A program made the position numbers and the translations under genes. This document shows, in pieces, positions 40,379 to 52,475 of a stretch of DNA of 64,000 bases (the first letter of the stretch is position 1; each line of letters begins with the position of its first letter). The notes beneath the pieces were generated by a model. The model ran no database searches. It had not been told where the DNA came from and saw only the letters and a list, made by a program, of their open reading frames with translations. This DNA comes from Heterostelium album PN500 (taxonomy: Eukaryota; Evosea; Eumycetozoa; Acytosteliales; Acytosteliaceae), in the NCBI RefSeq assembly GCF_000004825.1, contig NW_008805065.1:1736001-1800000 (forward strand), read 5' to 3'.

Positions 40379-41929
40379 ATGAATTCATTTTGGGAAGACG
40401 ACGGAGAGGATACAGAGAATGAAGAGACATTCAAGACTGTGATTAAAGCAACCAATTTCATAAATGATGAAGATGACGATGGTGGTGCTTGGAATTCACC
40501 GACCAACGCTGAGTTGTCAAGTGACTGGGGAGAAGATCCATTCAAGGGAAAACAAGCTGGTGCTGGTGGTGCCAAGAAGAACAACAAGGACAAGAAACCA
40601 AAGAATAGCAACCAACAACAACAACAACAACCATCAACAACAAACAATGTAGAAACAACAGATACTACTGATGGTGACAACAACAACAACAGTAACAGCA
40701 ACAACAACAACAACACAAATACTACAGATGTAAAAGATGTATTAGTAAATGAAAATCCAGTTGATCATCAACAATTTGAAGATCAACAACAATCATCATC
40801 ATCAAATAATAATATAGTTAAACAAAAAAAATCAAATATAAATGATGAAACACAATTTCCAAGTTTGTCAACAAAGAATCAAAAAATCAAAAGAAAAACA
40901 CCACAAACCTCAGGTGACAATGATGACAGTAATGACAATGAGAATGAAGCTGATGATCACCAACAACAACAACAACAATCTTCATTACCATCATCAACCG
41001 GTAAATCATGGAGTCAATTACTTTTGGAGAGAAAAGATGATTTCGATCAAATCGATAAGGAGAGAGAACAGAAAGAAAAGGCAGACAAGGAGAGAGAGTT
41101 AAACGCCGACGTCGACCAATCAAGTGCACAAGAGACAACACGTTCTGCACCATTGATCATCAAGGCACAAAAGTCGGTCCATTCATACCAGCCACTCACA
41201 AGTAAGAGCAGCACTAAGTCTAAGCCAGTCAACAACGTTGAAGTTGTCACACCAACACCAACACCAACTCCTACTCCTGTTGCTTCAAACCAAACTAAAA
41301 GTAGTAGTACTACATCCAAGTCTACAGCAGCAACAGCAAAGACAGAGACTAAACAACAACAACAACAATCAACAAAGAGTGCTTCTAAAACAACTTCAAC
41401 ACCAACACCAACACCAGCTCCTGCTCCTGTATCAACACCAGCACCAAAGTCTGAAACTAAACAACAACAATCAACTTCAACTTCAACATCAAAACCAAAT
41501 GTAACTAATAATAAATCTAGTACTACTAAAGTAAATAAACCAACAGCACCAACACCCACTCCATCAGCACCAGCAAAGTCTGAAACTAAGCAACAACAAC
41601 AGCAGCCAACTAAGACTACTACTAAAGTAGATAATAAATCATCTACCAAAACAACTACACCAACAACAGTAACAGCAACTAAGAATAATACTCAAACAGC
41701 TAAACCAGAAGTTAAACAACAACAACAACCAGCTGTAGCATCAACATCAAACAAAAAGAAGAAATCAAAGTCAAAAGAAACAGTAGTTACCACTTCAAAC
41801 GTAGAGTCATCATCCACTTGGAATAGAACAATCATCTCAATTCTCATTGTAGCAGTTGCTTTTGCAGTTGCAACCAAACTACCAGAGATTATGATTACTC
41901 TCGGTAGTCTCACATCACAAAAGAAATAA
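40379..41929 (+). CDS. Tail-anchored low-complexity protein, function unknown
   Basis: Single exon, 516 residues. The N-terminal 65 residues are acidic and relatively complex (MNSFWEDDGEDTENEETFK, WNSPTNAELSSDWGEDPF). The middle is Q, N, T/P and K-rich repeats, including three related cassettes of the kind P-T-P-T-P ... K-SETKQQQQ. A short charged helix (SWSQLLLERKDDFDQIDKER) is the only other ordered-looking part. The C-terminus has one hydrophobic segment (TIISILIVAVAFAVA) and about 17 residues after it, so it is predicted to be tail-anchored in ER or mitochondrial membrane with the bulk in the cytosol. I do not recognise a family; ends and composition alone support it as a real gene. Confidence 0.7.
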   Translation: MNSFWEDDGEDTENEETFKTVIKATNFINDEDDDGGAWNSPTNAELSSDWGEDPFKGKQAGAGGAKKNNKDKKPKNSNQQQQQQPSTTNNVETTDTTDGDNNNNSNSNNNNNTNTTDVKDVLVNENPVDHQQFEDQQQSSSSNNNIVKQKKSNINDETQFPSLSTKNQKIKRKTPQTSGDNDDSNDNENEADDHQQQQQQSSLPSSTGKSWSQLLLERKDDFDQIDKEREQKEKADKERELNADVDQSSAQETTRSAPLIIKAQKSVHSYQPLTSKSSTKSKPVNNVEVVTPTPTPTPTPVASNQTKSSSTTSKSTAATAKTETKQQQQQSTKSASKTTSTPTPTPAPAPVSTPAPKSETKQQQSTSTSTSKPNVTNNKSSTTKVNKPTAPTPTPSAPAKSETKQQQQQPTKTTTKVDNKSSTKTTTPTTVTATKNNTQTAKPEVKQQQQPAVASTSNKKKKSKSKETVVTTSNVESSSTWNRTIISILIVAVAFAVATKLPEIMITLGSLTSQKK

Positions 41930-42201
41930 ACAAACAAACCAATCATAAACAAAAGACAAATCATAAACACAACCATAAACAATACATCAAATCATAAACA
42001 AACAAAACCATAAACAAACAAACAAATCATAAACAAAAAAACAAACCAATATAGATATATACATACATATAAATATAAAATAAAATAAAAAAACGTTAAT
42101 ATAACAATTGATTTATTATAATTGATTGATTAGATTCTCTTTATTGTTTTATTTTACTTCTTCTCAAATTTGTTGTTTATAAAGTTAAGAGTGTTTTTGA
42201 T

Positions 42202-43499
42202 TTAATAATATAATTTAATAAGTTCATCAGAGACAGCGGATGGAGTTAGTACACCGAGTTCGGTGAATAGTAAAGTGATATAGGAGGGTGGTGTGTAGTC
42301 GAGTGACGGTGAATCGATGGTGAGTAGTTCGGGTTTGGTGCATTTGCAACATTGTTTGCAAATGTTGAATGTGTCGTGTTCCTTCTTGAGACTTTCGATA
42401 TCCGATTGGTCCAGTGGGTAGGATCTTGTGAATTTAAAACTTTCGGCGGCCACATAGAATGGTTTCTTGAATGCCTTGGCAACGATACTGATCTGATAGG
42501 TACCGATCTTATTGACGATACCACCGTTCTCTACGATCGCCTCTGCACCACACAACACATAGTCTACCTTATCAATGATTCTCGATACACCACCATCCAT
42601 AATTAACTTTACAGGTATCTTTGCTTCTTCTAATTTCTCTGCTAATTTATAACTTTTTAATTATCAATTGATCAATCATTAGAAATTAGTAATTGTTGTT
42701 GTTGTTGTTGTTGATTTTGTAGTTAATCCACTATATATTCATAACAATAATTATAACATACCCAGAAGAATCAGGTCTTGATTCTGTTACTATAACATTG
42801 AATCTCTTTCCTTGTGATGATGCATAGAGAAGTACAGATAATACAACACGTGAATATCCATGTACCAATATAGTGATGTCGTCACGAATGAATCGGTTCG
42901 ATAGGTGTGAAATCTTTGTACGACTCTTTGATGATTTATCAGAGAGTTGTTCACCTCTTTTAATTAATGTTGTTTTACATTGATCGAAATTCTAAAATAG
43001 CATAAATATATATAAAGTAAAGTGGAATAATCTATGAGTAAAATGTCCTATCATCTATCATCATATTCTTTTCAACATACTGGGAAATCTAATGAAGTTC
43101 TAGTTACAAATCTAATAAATAATTCGCAAACCGATGATAATGAAATGGAGGTATTTAAATCGCATTGTTTGAGATGAGCAGTTGCATATTCCAATTCCTT
43201 TTGTAGACCCATGATAGTGAATGCCTGACTCTTACTGATGACCTCTGTCAGTACCTTAATAGCAGGTATAGCAATTGCTGTATCAACTTCTCTTTTTATC
43301 TCTTGTGAAAACATATCTACAACTGTATATATATAAGCAATAAATAAATGAATAATAAATAAAGTTAACTCTACTGTCTATGTCTCTCTGTCTCTCACTC
43401 TCTACCAATTCAGATTCAGTTCAATATTTGAATCATATATATATATTTACCCCAACTAAAACTTGGATTGAGTTCTAAAGATGTACTGTTTGTATTCAT
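42202..43499 (-). CDS. eif2b1: Translation initiation factor eIF2B subunit alpha
   Basis: Four exons, the first 43451-43499 (MNTNSTSLELNPSFSW) and the last starting near 42655. Blocks follow eIF2B-alpha along its length: AIPAIKVLTEVI, CELFIRFVTRTSL, TILVHGYSRVVLSVL, FNVIVTESRPDSSG, KVDYVLCGAEAIVENGGIVN, KIGTYQISIVAKAFKKPFYV and the terminal TELGVLTPSAVSDELIKLYY, which is nearly identical to human. The subunit is part of the regulatory core of the eIF2 guanine-nucleotide exchange factor and senses phosphorylated eIF2. Length (about 310 residues) is normal. A 19-residue CKQCCKC-containing insertion precedes the last block. Confidence 0.95.
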
Positions 43500-44335
43500 T
43501 CTTCAATCATACAAAAAGATATATAAATAAATAAAATAGTAGTAGATATATAGATTAGATCAAATCAAATCAATAAGTTAGTCTAGTTTTAAAAAAAAAA
43601 AAAAAATTTTTTGTCGATTAATTAAAACATGAGAATAAAATGTGAACCATTATTTAAATTTACAAGTTGTTATTACTATTTTTATTTTATATTCAATTAA
43701 ATTAGTCAATTATAAAGATGTGAATGAAGCTCAACTACAAAGGAAGATATTTTACTTCAATTATCACTAAATTTCAAAAAAAAAACAACTAAAGTATTTA
43801 TATACGACCAACAACATTCTAATTAAACTTTTCATATGTAAACGCAATCAATTGCAAAAGTTTCAAACCAAAAGTAATATCGTCTCTTAAATACTACTAC
43901 TTTCTATTACATTTCTTTAAAAGTCATTCATGTTTTCGCTCACCAACTAATTTTTGTTTTACAAATTTGTGTGTAAGTGTGTAATGATTAATAAGCTTAG
44001 ATTTTGAATATATTTGGGAACTATTTCTTTTAAACAAGTATTTGAATCGATTTGCAATAGCAAAAACTAAACATCTGTACTAAATTAATATTATATTAAT
44101 TAAAAGATAAAAACTTAAAACTTAACAGTAACAATTACCAATCATTATATTTATTGGGATGAATTAATGTTGTTTTTTACACAAATATTTGTTTAGATAA
44201 TTAGTCATTTTTACATGTATTTTCAATATGCTACTTTTAAAACAAAATAAAAAACTATATAAATGATCAAATTTAAAATTATCTAATTCATTCCAAAACA
44301 ATAATATATTTTACTAAAAACTAAACTAAAAAAAA
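43500..44335. other. Divergent intergenic region
   Basis: AT-rich DNA between eif2b1 and the CBM49 gene. No supported frame or RNA gene. Presumably contains the developmental promoter of the CBM49 gene, but no element could be assigned. Confidence 0.5.
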
Positions 44336-44800
44336 ATGAAGATTGCTATTTTTGCCATGTTGTTGGTAGCATTTACTTGCTTATCAGCTGTAAACTCAAC
44401 ATTCATTGTTGGAACCTGTGATTCCAGTAAGTGTGGTTTCGGTCAAGTCTGCATCTGTGAGGGTGGTGTCAATCACTGTGTATTGTTGGATCAATGCGAT
44501 GAGGTTGCTGTAGTGCAAACCATTGAACACAGTTGGGTTGAGAACGGTCAATCATTCACTTTGTACCGTGTACATGTCTTCAACTATGGACCAAGAACCT
44601 TGAAGAATATTGCCATTCAAACCGATTGTACCTTGGATCCACGTGACCAAAGCTCAGTATGGAACGTTGTTTACAACAATGGATTCTTCTCCCTCCCATC
44701 CTATGGTCAAGGTATTGCCACTGGTAAAGAGTTTGTCTTTGGATACATTGACCGTGGTATGCGTTCACCAAACTTATTCATCCGTGCCCTCCAATATTAA
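44336..44800 (+). CDS. Secreted cellulose-binding (CBM49) protein
   Basis: Single exon, 154 residues. It has a signal peptide (MKIAIFAMLLVAFTCLSAVN), then a small Cys-rich module (CDSSKCGFGQVCICEGGVNHC, of the kind common in dictyostelid matrix proteins) and a CBM49 carbohydrate-binding domain (IEHSWVENGQSFTLYRVHVF, LKNIAIQTDCTL, SSVWNVV, FSLPSYGQGIATGKEFVFGY). CBM49 proteins bind cellulose in the sheath, stalk and spore coat. With one CBM and no catalytic domain it is probably a structural or lectin-like matrix component. Codon use is biased towards the common set of highly expressed genes. Confidence 0.92.
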   Translation: MKIAIFAMLLVAFTCLSAVNSTFIVGTCDSSKCGFGQVCICEGGVNHCVLLDQCDEVAVVQTIEHSWVENGQSFTLYRVHVFNYGPRTLKNIAIQTDCTLDPRDQSSVWNVVYNNGFFSLPSYGQGIATGKEFVFGYIDRGMRSPNLFIRALQY

Positions 44801-46031
44801 ATAAAATAATTATTTATATTTAAGTTTTCTTTATAATTTTAAAAATTCACCTTTTTTTTTTGTTACATAATATATATTATTTTTAATGTTTTTTTAAAGA
44901 CAGGTCAAATCATTTACAAAAAGGATAGATACCAATAATTTTGTTTGTAGAGTATTTTGCATAAAGAATAATTCAAATAATATTTTATTAGTTGATAGGG
45001 GATTGGAAATTTAAAAGCATATTATTGATTAAACTTATATTCTTTTTTAAATGTAATTAATTATCATCAAATTGGTTGAAGTTTCCAAATTCGGTTATCT
45101 TGTTTTTCCAGTGAGTTTTGGAATACGTAATGCTTTTGATTTGATACTTCTGTAAATCAATTTAACCTATTGTATTTGTTGAGCATTGGGTTGATTTAAT
45201 ACGTTAAAAAACCATTAACTCCTAGGAGGAATTCAGGAAGAGACGAGGTTATTTCAAAACGTACCAATACTGATATATAAAAATAAAATTTTTTTTTCTT
45301 AATTAAATCTGATTTTTCATTTTTATTTTTACTTTTTTTTGTTTTTATTCTTTGCAAATAAAGTAAGTGATGATCTAAGTGATCAAAGATCAACAATATA
45401 AACAACATTAAATAAAACCATAAAATGTATATCAATGAAAGATTGTGATAAGAATATGTTGATGAAACTTACAAGATAGTTACAAAAAATCATTTCAAAT
45501 TTTATTATTATTAAGGTTAACAATAAATTTAAATGTAAATACTCAAAGAGGTTCCGCAATCATACGAAATGTATGCATATGCATCCGGAGAGACGGTCGA
45601 TCGCTGTCATTTCTCCTGTTTTTCACTGATTCAACACCACCCAATTAAATAAAGATAAAAAATAGAAAAAAAAAAAATGATTTATAAATTTATTGTAATA
45701 ATTAATATTGATGATTTTATTTATTAATAAATAAAAAAAAATAAATAACCATCTGTAAGTTGAATAGAGTTGTATTTTAAAATTAGGTTGTGTGGTAGTG
45801 GGATTTACTCTTTCCTTTATATGGGTGGGTTGGTGATGCCGATGTCGATGTCGATGTTGGTGACAATGATGATGTTGATGATGACAATGGTGAAGAAGGA
45901 GATGTTGTTGTTGATGATGATGATAAAGATTTCTCTATTATATGAGGTAGAGTTGTGTTATTATTATTATTGTTATTATTGTTGTTGTCATTATTATTAT
46001 AAAGGTTCAATTAGACGATAATCTTGAAAAG
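44801..46031. other. Intergenic with a GC-richer segment and low-complexity DNA
   Basis: No firm gene. 45541-45630 is noticeably less AT-rich than its surroundings and contains a possible GGAGA...TCTCC hairpin (see findings). 45830-45990 is GAT/GTT-type microsatellite sequence that reads as Ser/Thr/Asn-rich on the minus strand; it could be a low-complexity exon but has no support. Confidence 0.4.
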
Positions 46032-46430
46032 TTAAGAGTCCACTGCACATGAAACAAACTTTTGATCGAGAGATGCTCTATGTTTATTAATGTATACGAA
46101 ATAATCTGCTATACATTCTAGGATCTCATTAGTTCTTTTGTCATATTCTTCTTGATCTACTTTATCATAGTCTAACCAAACTTCCCAAAACCTGAAACCT
46201 GATATGGGCCTGTTGAGCACTGCAACGATACATTTGGCTCTGTAATTGTTATGTTTGTACAATATCTAACTCTTGATCCAGATTCACACATGACAGATAC
46301 TCTTTTGACATCGCCACCAAACCTATCGGATGTTATGTTGATACGTTGTTTTCCAATTTGTATCACACTGAAAAGTGTCATTGCCGGCTCACATACAGTA
46401 TCATTGATACGAACATAACCTCATAGACTT
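46032..46430 (-). pseudogene. Fragment resembling an IPT/TIG-domain surface protein
   Basis: The upstream part (GYVRINDTVCEPAMTLFSVI, SVMCESGSRVRYCTNITITE, VSLQCSTGPYQ) has the spacing of cysteines, ITIT-type strands and a final C..GP typical of IPT/TIG domains, which are abundant in dictyostelid adhesion proteins. A second open frame overlaps it and continues as FRFWEVWLDYDKVDQEEYDK to a stop at 46032. The two frames are offset, no intron signal joins them well, and there is no start or signal peptide. It is most simply a decayed fragment. Domain assignment is tentative. Confidence 0.35.
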
Positions 46431-47005
46431 TTTTTTTAATACCTTAACGCGCAATAAATCTTTGGTTGATGTACTGCCCCAAAATGATGAGGATAGTCAA
46501 GTAAGAAATTACATCATTAGGTTAAGAATAAATCATAGCAAAGAAAGAAAGTTAAATTTTCAGAAAAGTTAACTTATTAACCTAAAAAAACTAACCTAAA
46601 AAATTTACTTATTAAAACTTTTCAATTTGTAAAGGGTATGTTGATTCCTGTATTTCTCTTTAATGTTCGATTGAAGAAGAATTCAAAAAAAAAATTTATG
46701 AAAGTTCAGATAGATTGTCTATGAAATCTTCTAGAATTTGGATTTTTTTATTTTTATTTTTGTAAGATCATACATGGATCTCTTAGATTTTTTTTCAACA
46801 ATTTGCATTCAATTTTAATTTAATTCAATTTAAATTTTGTAAAAATTTGTTAAGATTAAAAAAATATAGCACTCATTTTTTTTGATCATTCATCCACCCA
46901 CTCACTCTCTCCATTTATCTACAGATAAATCAACAACATACTCTCTCTCTCTCTATTTATTTATTATTAAAACTTTTTTGTAAAAATAAACACTTGATTT
47001 TTTAA
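46431..47005. other. Intergenic
   Basis: AT-rich spacer upstream of the cytidine deaminase gene, with CT-rich microsatellite near 46900-46960. No gene seen. Confidence 0.5.
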
Positions 47006-47522
47006 ATGGCCACTCAAGAGCAATTGAATAAACTTTTCGAAGTTGCCAACGAGGCAAAGAAGAGAGCCTATTGCAAATATTCCAATTTTAGAGTTGGTGC
47101 TGCTTTGCTTTGTGAAGATGGTACTATTATCTCTGGTTGCAACGTCGAGAATGGTAGTTATGGATTGACCATCTGCGCAGAGAGAACCGCATACACCAAA
47201 GCCATCTCCGAAGGTCACACCAAATTCAAAACCATCGTTGTAACAACGTAATGTATTCAAACAATTACTTTTTAATCAAACAAAAAAAGATTACGATAAT
47301 AATTTCTAACTTAAAATATATATATATTAATTATTTAGTGATGTTGAAGATAGATTCATTACACCGTGTGGTGCATGCAGACAGTTTGGAATTGAATTTG
47401 GAAACTTTGATGTATATTGTGTCAAACCAGATCTAAAATCATTTTTCAAATCAACTACCTCCGATTTACTACCAGGATCTTTCACTCCAGCCGACTTGGA
47501 TGCTCCAAGAACCAACAATTAA
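47006..47522 (+). CDS. cda: Cytidine deaminase
   Basis: Exons 47006-47247 and 47339-47522 give 141 residues, a normal tetrameric CDA length. Motifs: YCKYSNFRVGAALLCEDG, GCNVENGSYGLTICAERTA (Zn ligand Cys plus catalytic Glu) and TPCGACRQFGIEF (two Zn-ligand cysteines). It deaminates cytidine and deoxycytidine to the uridine forms in pyrimidine salvage in the cytosol. The intron falls inside the second half of the domain between two conserved strands. A CT-microsatellite lies just upstream of the start. Confidence 0.95.
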
Positions 47523-47641
47523 AAATAAATAATTTAATATAATATAAATAATTATTAAAATAATTTCAAAGATGTACAACAACAACAATATATAAATATA
47601 AAATCTTGAAAGAAAAACAACCAGAAATATACTATATTTTA

Positions 47642-48800
47642 TTAAATAAGATTTCTTGCGTAGAGATCTTGTTTGTTTGTATCTTTAAAGTAAGAGAGTT
47701 GTTCTTTGAAATTCTTTTTGAGAAAACGTCTGTCGAATGGACTCTGCAGTTGTGGTGAAATAACGTTGTAGATCGGATGCAAAACGATGGCGTCCAGTGC
47801 AGAGTAGTCGATCATCAGTTTCGAGAGTGGTCGCTTTCCCCAGATCTCAGCGGGATTCTCGGTGAATTGCTGTCTCGCTTCGTACTTGAGATCGACTGCA
47901 CGCTGCGATATCTGTTTCGGTGTGTAAAGATGTATCAGTTCCTGCAGTCCGAATCGTCTAATTGGTATGTTGCCTTCGCGTTTCTTCTGGAGTAGTGCGT
48001 GTGCAATCTGGATATCGTAGACGTGTGTAAGTGATACTTGGTGACGATGATAGAGAATCTCGCTGTCTCTGCGACAGTCGTGAACGATCTTCAGTATGTT
48101 GTTGGATTCGAGGATCTGACGAAGACCGCGGTCAAACAGCTGTTGTCCCAGTCGCAGCACATCGAACAGGAATACACGTCCACTCATCAAGCCAACTTGC
48201 ACCAGAGATATCTCACCTTGCTTACCCATTTCCAGACCTTCGACATCGATCGCTATGACGTGTTCGTGATTGATAATATTGAAACACCGATCCAACTGCA
48301 ACTCTGAATCGATCCAGAATACACCGTCGAACGAACACCGCTCTTCGTCTAGCTGTCTGACGTGTTTGTTCGATGGATTGCTAGTATCAGTGATATCCTC
48401 TTTAAACTTTGCCACTGTTTCATTACTTCCCAATTTACCCAACTTTATTTCCCCCAATGCTTTTTTTAAATTCTAAAAGATTATTAACAAGGTATTAATA
48501 ATACAACATCAAACACACACAATATGAATGTTGGTAATAAATATTTACAGAACCAGGTAATGATGTTAACTTTTTAATTAATATTTCATTTTTTGAACTT
48601 TTTACTTTTTTATTATTATTATTATCACTGTTATTATCATCATTATCTTCAATTTGATCTGCTTTTATATCTTTTTTATTTTTGCTATTACTAAAATATC
48701 TATTATTACTTAAAAAAGAACTATAATTTTTACATAATATACTTTTACTTTTATTACTATTAAACTGTACAAATAATGAAGTTGATGATAATCTTATCAT
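47642..48800 (-). CDS. DEDDy 3'-5' exonuclease domain protein, probably mitochondrial
   Basis: Exons 48549-48800 and 47642-48472 give about 360 residues. The catalytic residues of the RNase D/WRN-type fold are present: IAIDVEG (D, E), IVHDCRRDSEIL (D) and YSALDAIVL (Y, D). The overall pattern, with an LFDVLRLG strand and a FGLQELIHLY helix, resembles EXD1/Egalitarian-like proteins. The first 45 residues are Ser/Asn/Lys-rich, amphipathic and free of acidic residues (MIRLSSTSLFVQFNSNKSKS), as in a mitochondrial presequence. Likely substrates are RNA or DNA 3' ends; which one cannot be read from sequence. The second exon is less AT-rich than its neighbours. Confidence 0.85.
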
Positions 48801-49004
48801 TTTATAAATTTATGTATATATAATTATATCTATCGATTAATTACTGGCCTGTACCATCTAATTCTGATCACAATCATTCGTTTTTTTTTTTTTTTTTAAA
48901 AAATGTTTTTTTTAAAATTAATCAGATCTGTTTACAGTTAGTTTGCATTTTCATCAACTTTAAAATTGTATTGAAAGAATAATATATATATATATATATA
49001 TAAA

Positions 49005-49591
49005 ATGTATAGTGGAATAGAGCATAAAACAAAGGTTTTAAAATTATTTAGATCTATATTAAGGGTAAAAATATAATTATAATATAATTTTTGTTTGCAA
49101 CAAACAATCAGATATCTAACTATTGATTGCTTTTATAATAACTTTACAGGAGAGATTAAAGATGCCCACTGAAAATAGAAGACAATTTGTATTACATAAA
49201 ACAAGACAAGAGTTTAGAGATTCAAGAAATGAAACAGACCCAAAGAAAATTAAAAGTTTATTAATGTAGGTTGAAAGATAGATATTCATTCAATGTGAAT
49301 TTGGGTATGTGCTAACTTTATGATTATTGTTATTATAATAGAATTGGAAATACACATTTAGATACAGTAATGATACAAGCTAAACATTTAGCAACGATTT
49401 TAGAATATGAACCTACAGCAACAGAAATAGCACATCACGAACGATCATCGAATGCCAATCAACCTTTACAATCACCGAACGATCAAAAAACACTGCTTAT
49501 CAACAATCAATATATAGAACAAGAGAGAAAAAGAGAACAAAATGAGAAAATAAGAATTCAAAGAGAGAATAATGAAGATAATATAAAGTAA
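49005..49591 (+). CDS. LYR-motif (Complex1_LYR-like) mitochondrial protein
   Basis: Exons 49005-49064, 49150-49265 and 49342-49591 give about 141 residues. The N-terminus follows the LYR family: KVLKLFRSILRERLKMPTEN, RRQFVLHKTRQEFRDSRNET, DPKKIKSLL. LFR stands at the LYR tripeptide. Such proteins bind acyl-carrier protein and assist Fe-S or respiratory-complex assembly in mitochondria. A shuffled Glu/Arg/Gln-rich tail of about 40 residues follows the conserved part. Exact subfamily (for example LYRM9- or FMC1-like) is not certain. The start is close to that of the divergent exonuclease gene (about 200 bases apart), which may share a promoter region. Confidence 0.75.
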
Positions 49592-50552
49592 TAATAATCA
49601 TATATACCTATGATGATAGTTAGTAGTAATAATAAATGTATAAAAATTAATTTAAATATAAATATTATTACTTATAATAGTATATTCTATAATATTACTA
49701 AATTAGTATTACTAAATATATAATCGAATAGTTTTATCTACAAAGGTAATACTCCATTCACTTTTCGGTCTATAATATATCATTAAAAACCGGATTTTCA
49801 AACACATAACACACAAACACATACACAATATTCTATTCATATTCACAAACACACAACACACAACACACACAACCCTATACTATTCATATTCAATGTCATT
49901 ATAAATAACACTTTATCTATCTATATTTATCTATCTATCTAATTTTTTATATCATATATTATGATAGTCAAACAAGAGATATTATTTTCATTATTATTTA
50001 ATTTTAAAAAAGGTTCTTTATTTAATACCACAAACACACACACTCACAACAAAAATTCGCTCACTCACTCTCTCTATTCTTTTCAATATCAACAACAAAC
50101 ATTGTAGATTTAGAATATTTTTTAATAATATTTATTATTCTATTCAATTCAATTACCGCTTTTCTTTCTATTACATCAATGGATATATCCACTACAATCA
50201 ATAAGATCAATAACAACAATAGTAATATCAAAAATAATAATAATAATAGCAATAAAAAAATTGTAGATTCGACTTATACTTTACTAAAATAATTATTTAA
50301 TTATTAATGGTAATTAAATTTGTCCAATCAACAATCTTGGAATTATTATATACTTTTCCTTTGTTACATTTTTTTATTTTTTTTTTTGGTATTGGAAGAA
50401 TCAACTTGATTTGAAATAATATCAATGGTTGGTTACAATTTCTAAATTTCAAATTCCACACTTTCAATAAAACAATAATATTTAAAAGAAAATAATACCT
50501 TATTTATAGATAGCATTTTTTTTATATTTATTTTTTATAAATTAAAAATAAA
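49592..50552. other. Intergenic with CA and CTAT microsatellites
   Basis: CA/CACA-rich stretches (about 49795-49880 and 50030-50060) and CTAT repeats (about 49910-49940) in AT-rich DNA. No gene recognised. Confidence 0.5.
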
Positions 50553-52475
50553 ATGTTTAAATTAAATAATATCTTATTTTTGGTATTATTACTAATTTTT
50601 ATATCAGTTTGTTCATCATTTAGATTCTCAAAGGATCATGTAAGTTATATTTTTACAATTCCTGTGTTAATTACAATCTTGATTTACTAATCTAATTTCA
50701 ATTGTCTAATCAATAGAAATCCAATACGATCAGAACCAATGGTGATACTCAATTCAATGTTTATCCAATGCCACAAAGTGTAAAGAGTGGATCCGACATA
50801 CTCTATCTAAGTAATTCTTTTAAATTTTCTACCGATTCCAACTCTACTATTCTTTTAGATGCAATCTCTCGGTACACTCAATTTATATTCGATGAGAAAT
50901 CGACCAACGTTTTAAATGGACCTATTATAAATTCCATACAGATCAATGTTGATTCCAACGATGAAACCCTTGTAATGGGTACCGATGAGAGTTATCAGCT
51001 GGATGTCGAACAATCTGGAATCGTTATACATGCACCGACCGTTTTTGGTGCGCTACACGCTTTGGAATCGTTTTCACAGTTGGTCACCTATGATCCATAT
51101 CAAATGATTTTCAAAATCCACCAATGTCCAATATCGATCGTAGATAGACCGAGATTCATTCATCGTGGATTGCTCTTGGATACCAGTAGACATTTTATCC
51201 CAGTCACCAAAATCTTGGAGGTACTCGATTCACTTTCATATGCCAAGTTCAACGTATTCCATTGGCATATTGTTGATTCTCAGTCATTCCCAATGCAGAG
51301 TAAAGCATATCCAAATCTTTGGAAAGGTGCATGGTCTCCACATGAAGTATACACTCAGGATGATATCTTGAATGTTATTCACTATGCTAAGACAAGAGGT
51401 ATCAGAGTAATTCCTGAAGTTGACATGCCAGGTCATGGATATGCTTGGTCCATTGGATATCCATCATTACTACCTGCCAACTATAATTTATCTCCAAATT
51501 GTAGTCAAAAGTGTCCTGATATTTGTAATGTTGTAAGTATAATATTTTTTGTTAAATCATAATTATATCATTGTTTTAAAATAATCTCATTCTTTTTAAA
51601 ATATAGCCATTGGATATTTCATCACCAGAAGTATACAATATTACCCAAGGATTAATTGATGAATTAACAAGTAATTTATTCACAGATCAATTATTGTAAG
51701 TTATTTTTGATTTTATTAATAATTATTTATAAATAGCTAACAAACTAATTGATTGATTATTTAAAATATAGCCATATTGGTGGAGATGAAGTTGTCTATG
51801 AATGTTGGGAGAATTCAGAACAGTTTAGTAAATGGATGAGAGATAACAATTTCAATAGTTATGAACAAGCACTGCAATACTTTGAACAAATCATTCATGA
51901 CAAGGTACTGAGTACAAAGAGATACCCTGTTGTTTGGGAAGACACCTTTTTAATGTTTGGCGATCAACTGAATAAAGATGTTATCGTTCAAATATACCAT
52001 CAGCTAACAACATTACAAGATGCTGTTAAAGCAGGTCACAGAGCAATTGCTTCAAATGCCTGGAATTGGTATTTAGAGTAAGTATCAAAACAACTTATTC
52101 AAGTTATTTTTATCTAATTATCTTATCTAATCAAATTAATATTTCTAAAATAGTATTCTATATACTCCATGGCAAAAGTTTTATTTAAATGATATAACTG
52201 TGAATATCACCGATAGTGAAGAAATCAAAAGAGTATTGGGTGGTGAAGTAGCGCTATGGAGTGAGATGATGGATAGTAGCGATATCTTTTCCAAGATATG
52301 GCCAAAAGCAGCAGCCGCTGCCGAACGATTATGGAGTGATGCTTCAGTTGATGATGTCGATGAAGTAGTACCCAGATTAGAACGTTTCAGATGTCACATG
52401 ATCTATCGAGGCATTGAATCTGCGCCACTCAATTCAACATCACCAAATGGTCCTGGTCCTTGTGTTTTCGAATAA
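50553..52475 (+). CDS. Beta-N-acetylhexosaminidase (GH20)
   Basis: Exons 50553-50639, 50717-51532, 51607-51695, 51772-52077 and 52154-52475 give about 539 residues, normal for the lysosomal enzyme. Exon 1 is a signal peptide (NNILFLVLLLIFISVCSS). Conserved GH20 blocks: RGLLLDTSRHFIPV, FNVFHWHIVDSQSFP, IPEVDMPGHGYAW, FHIGGDEVVYECW (catalytic Asp-Glu pair), ASNAWNWYLE and WPKAAAAAERLWSD. All catalytic residues are present. It removes terminal GlcNAc/GalNAc in lysosomes and is secreted by dictyostelids. The species has several paralogues in general, so I give no letter. Confidence 0.95.

Noticed and set aside
41047-41649. 200-codon frame antisense to the tail-anchored protein gene
   Set aside because: Same cause: antisense of Q, T/P and N codon repeats gives Val/Leu/Cys-rich nonsense.
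45770-46021. Met/Leu/Tyr-rich frame on the plus strand
   Set aside because: Produced by GATGTT/TTATTA microsatellites; no start context or family features.
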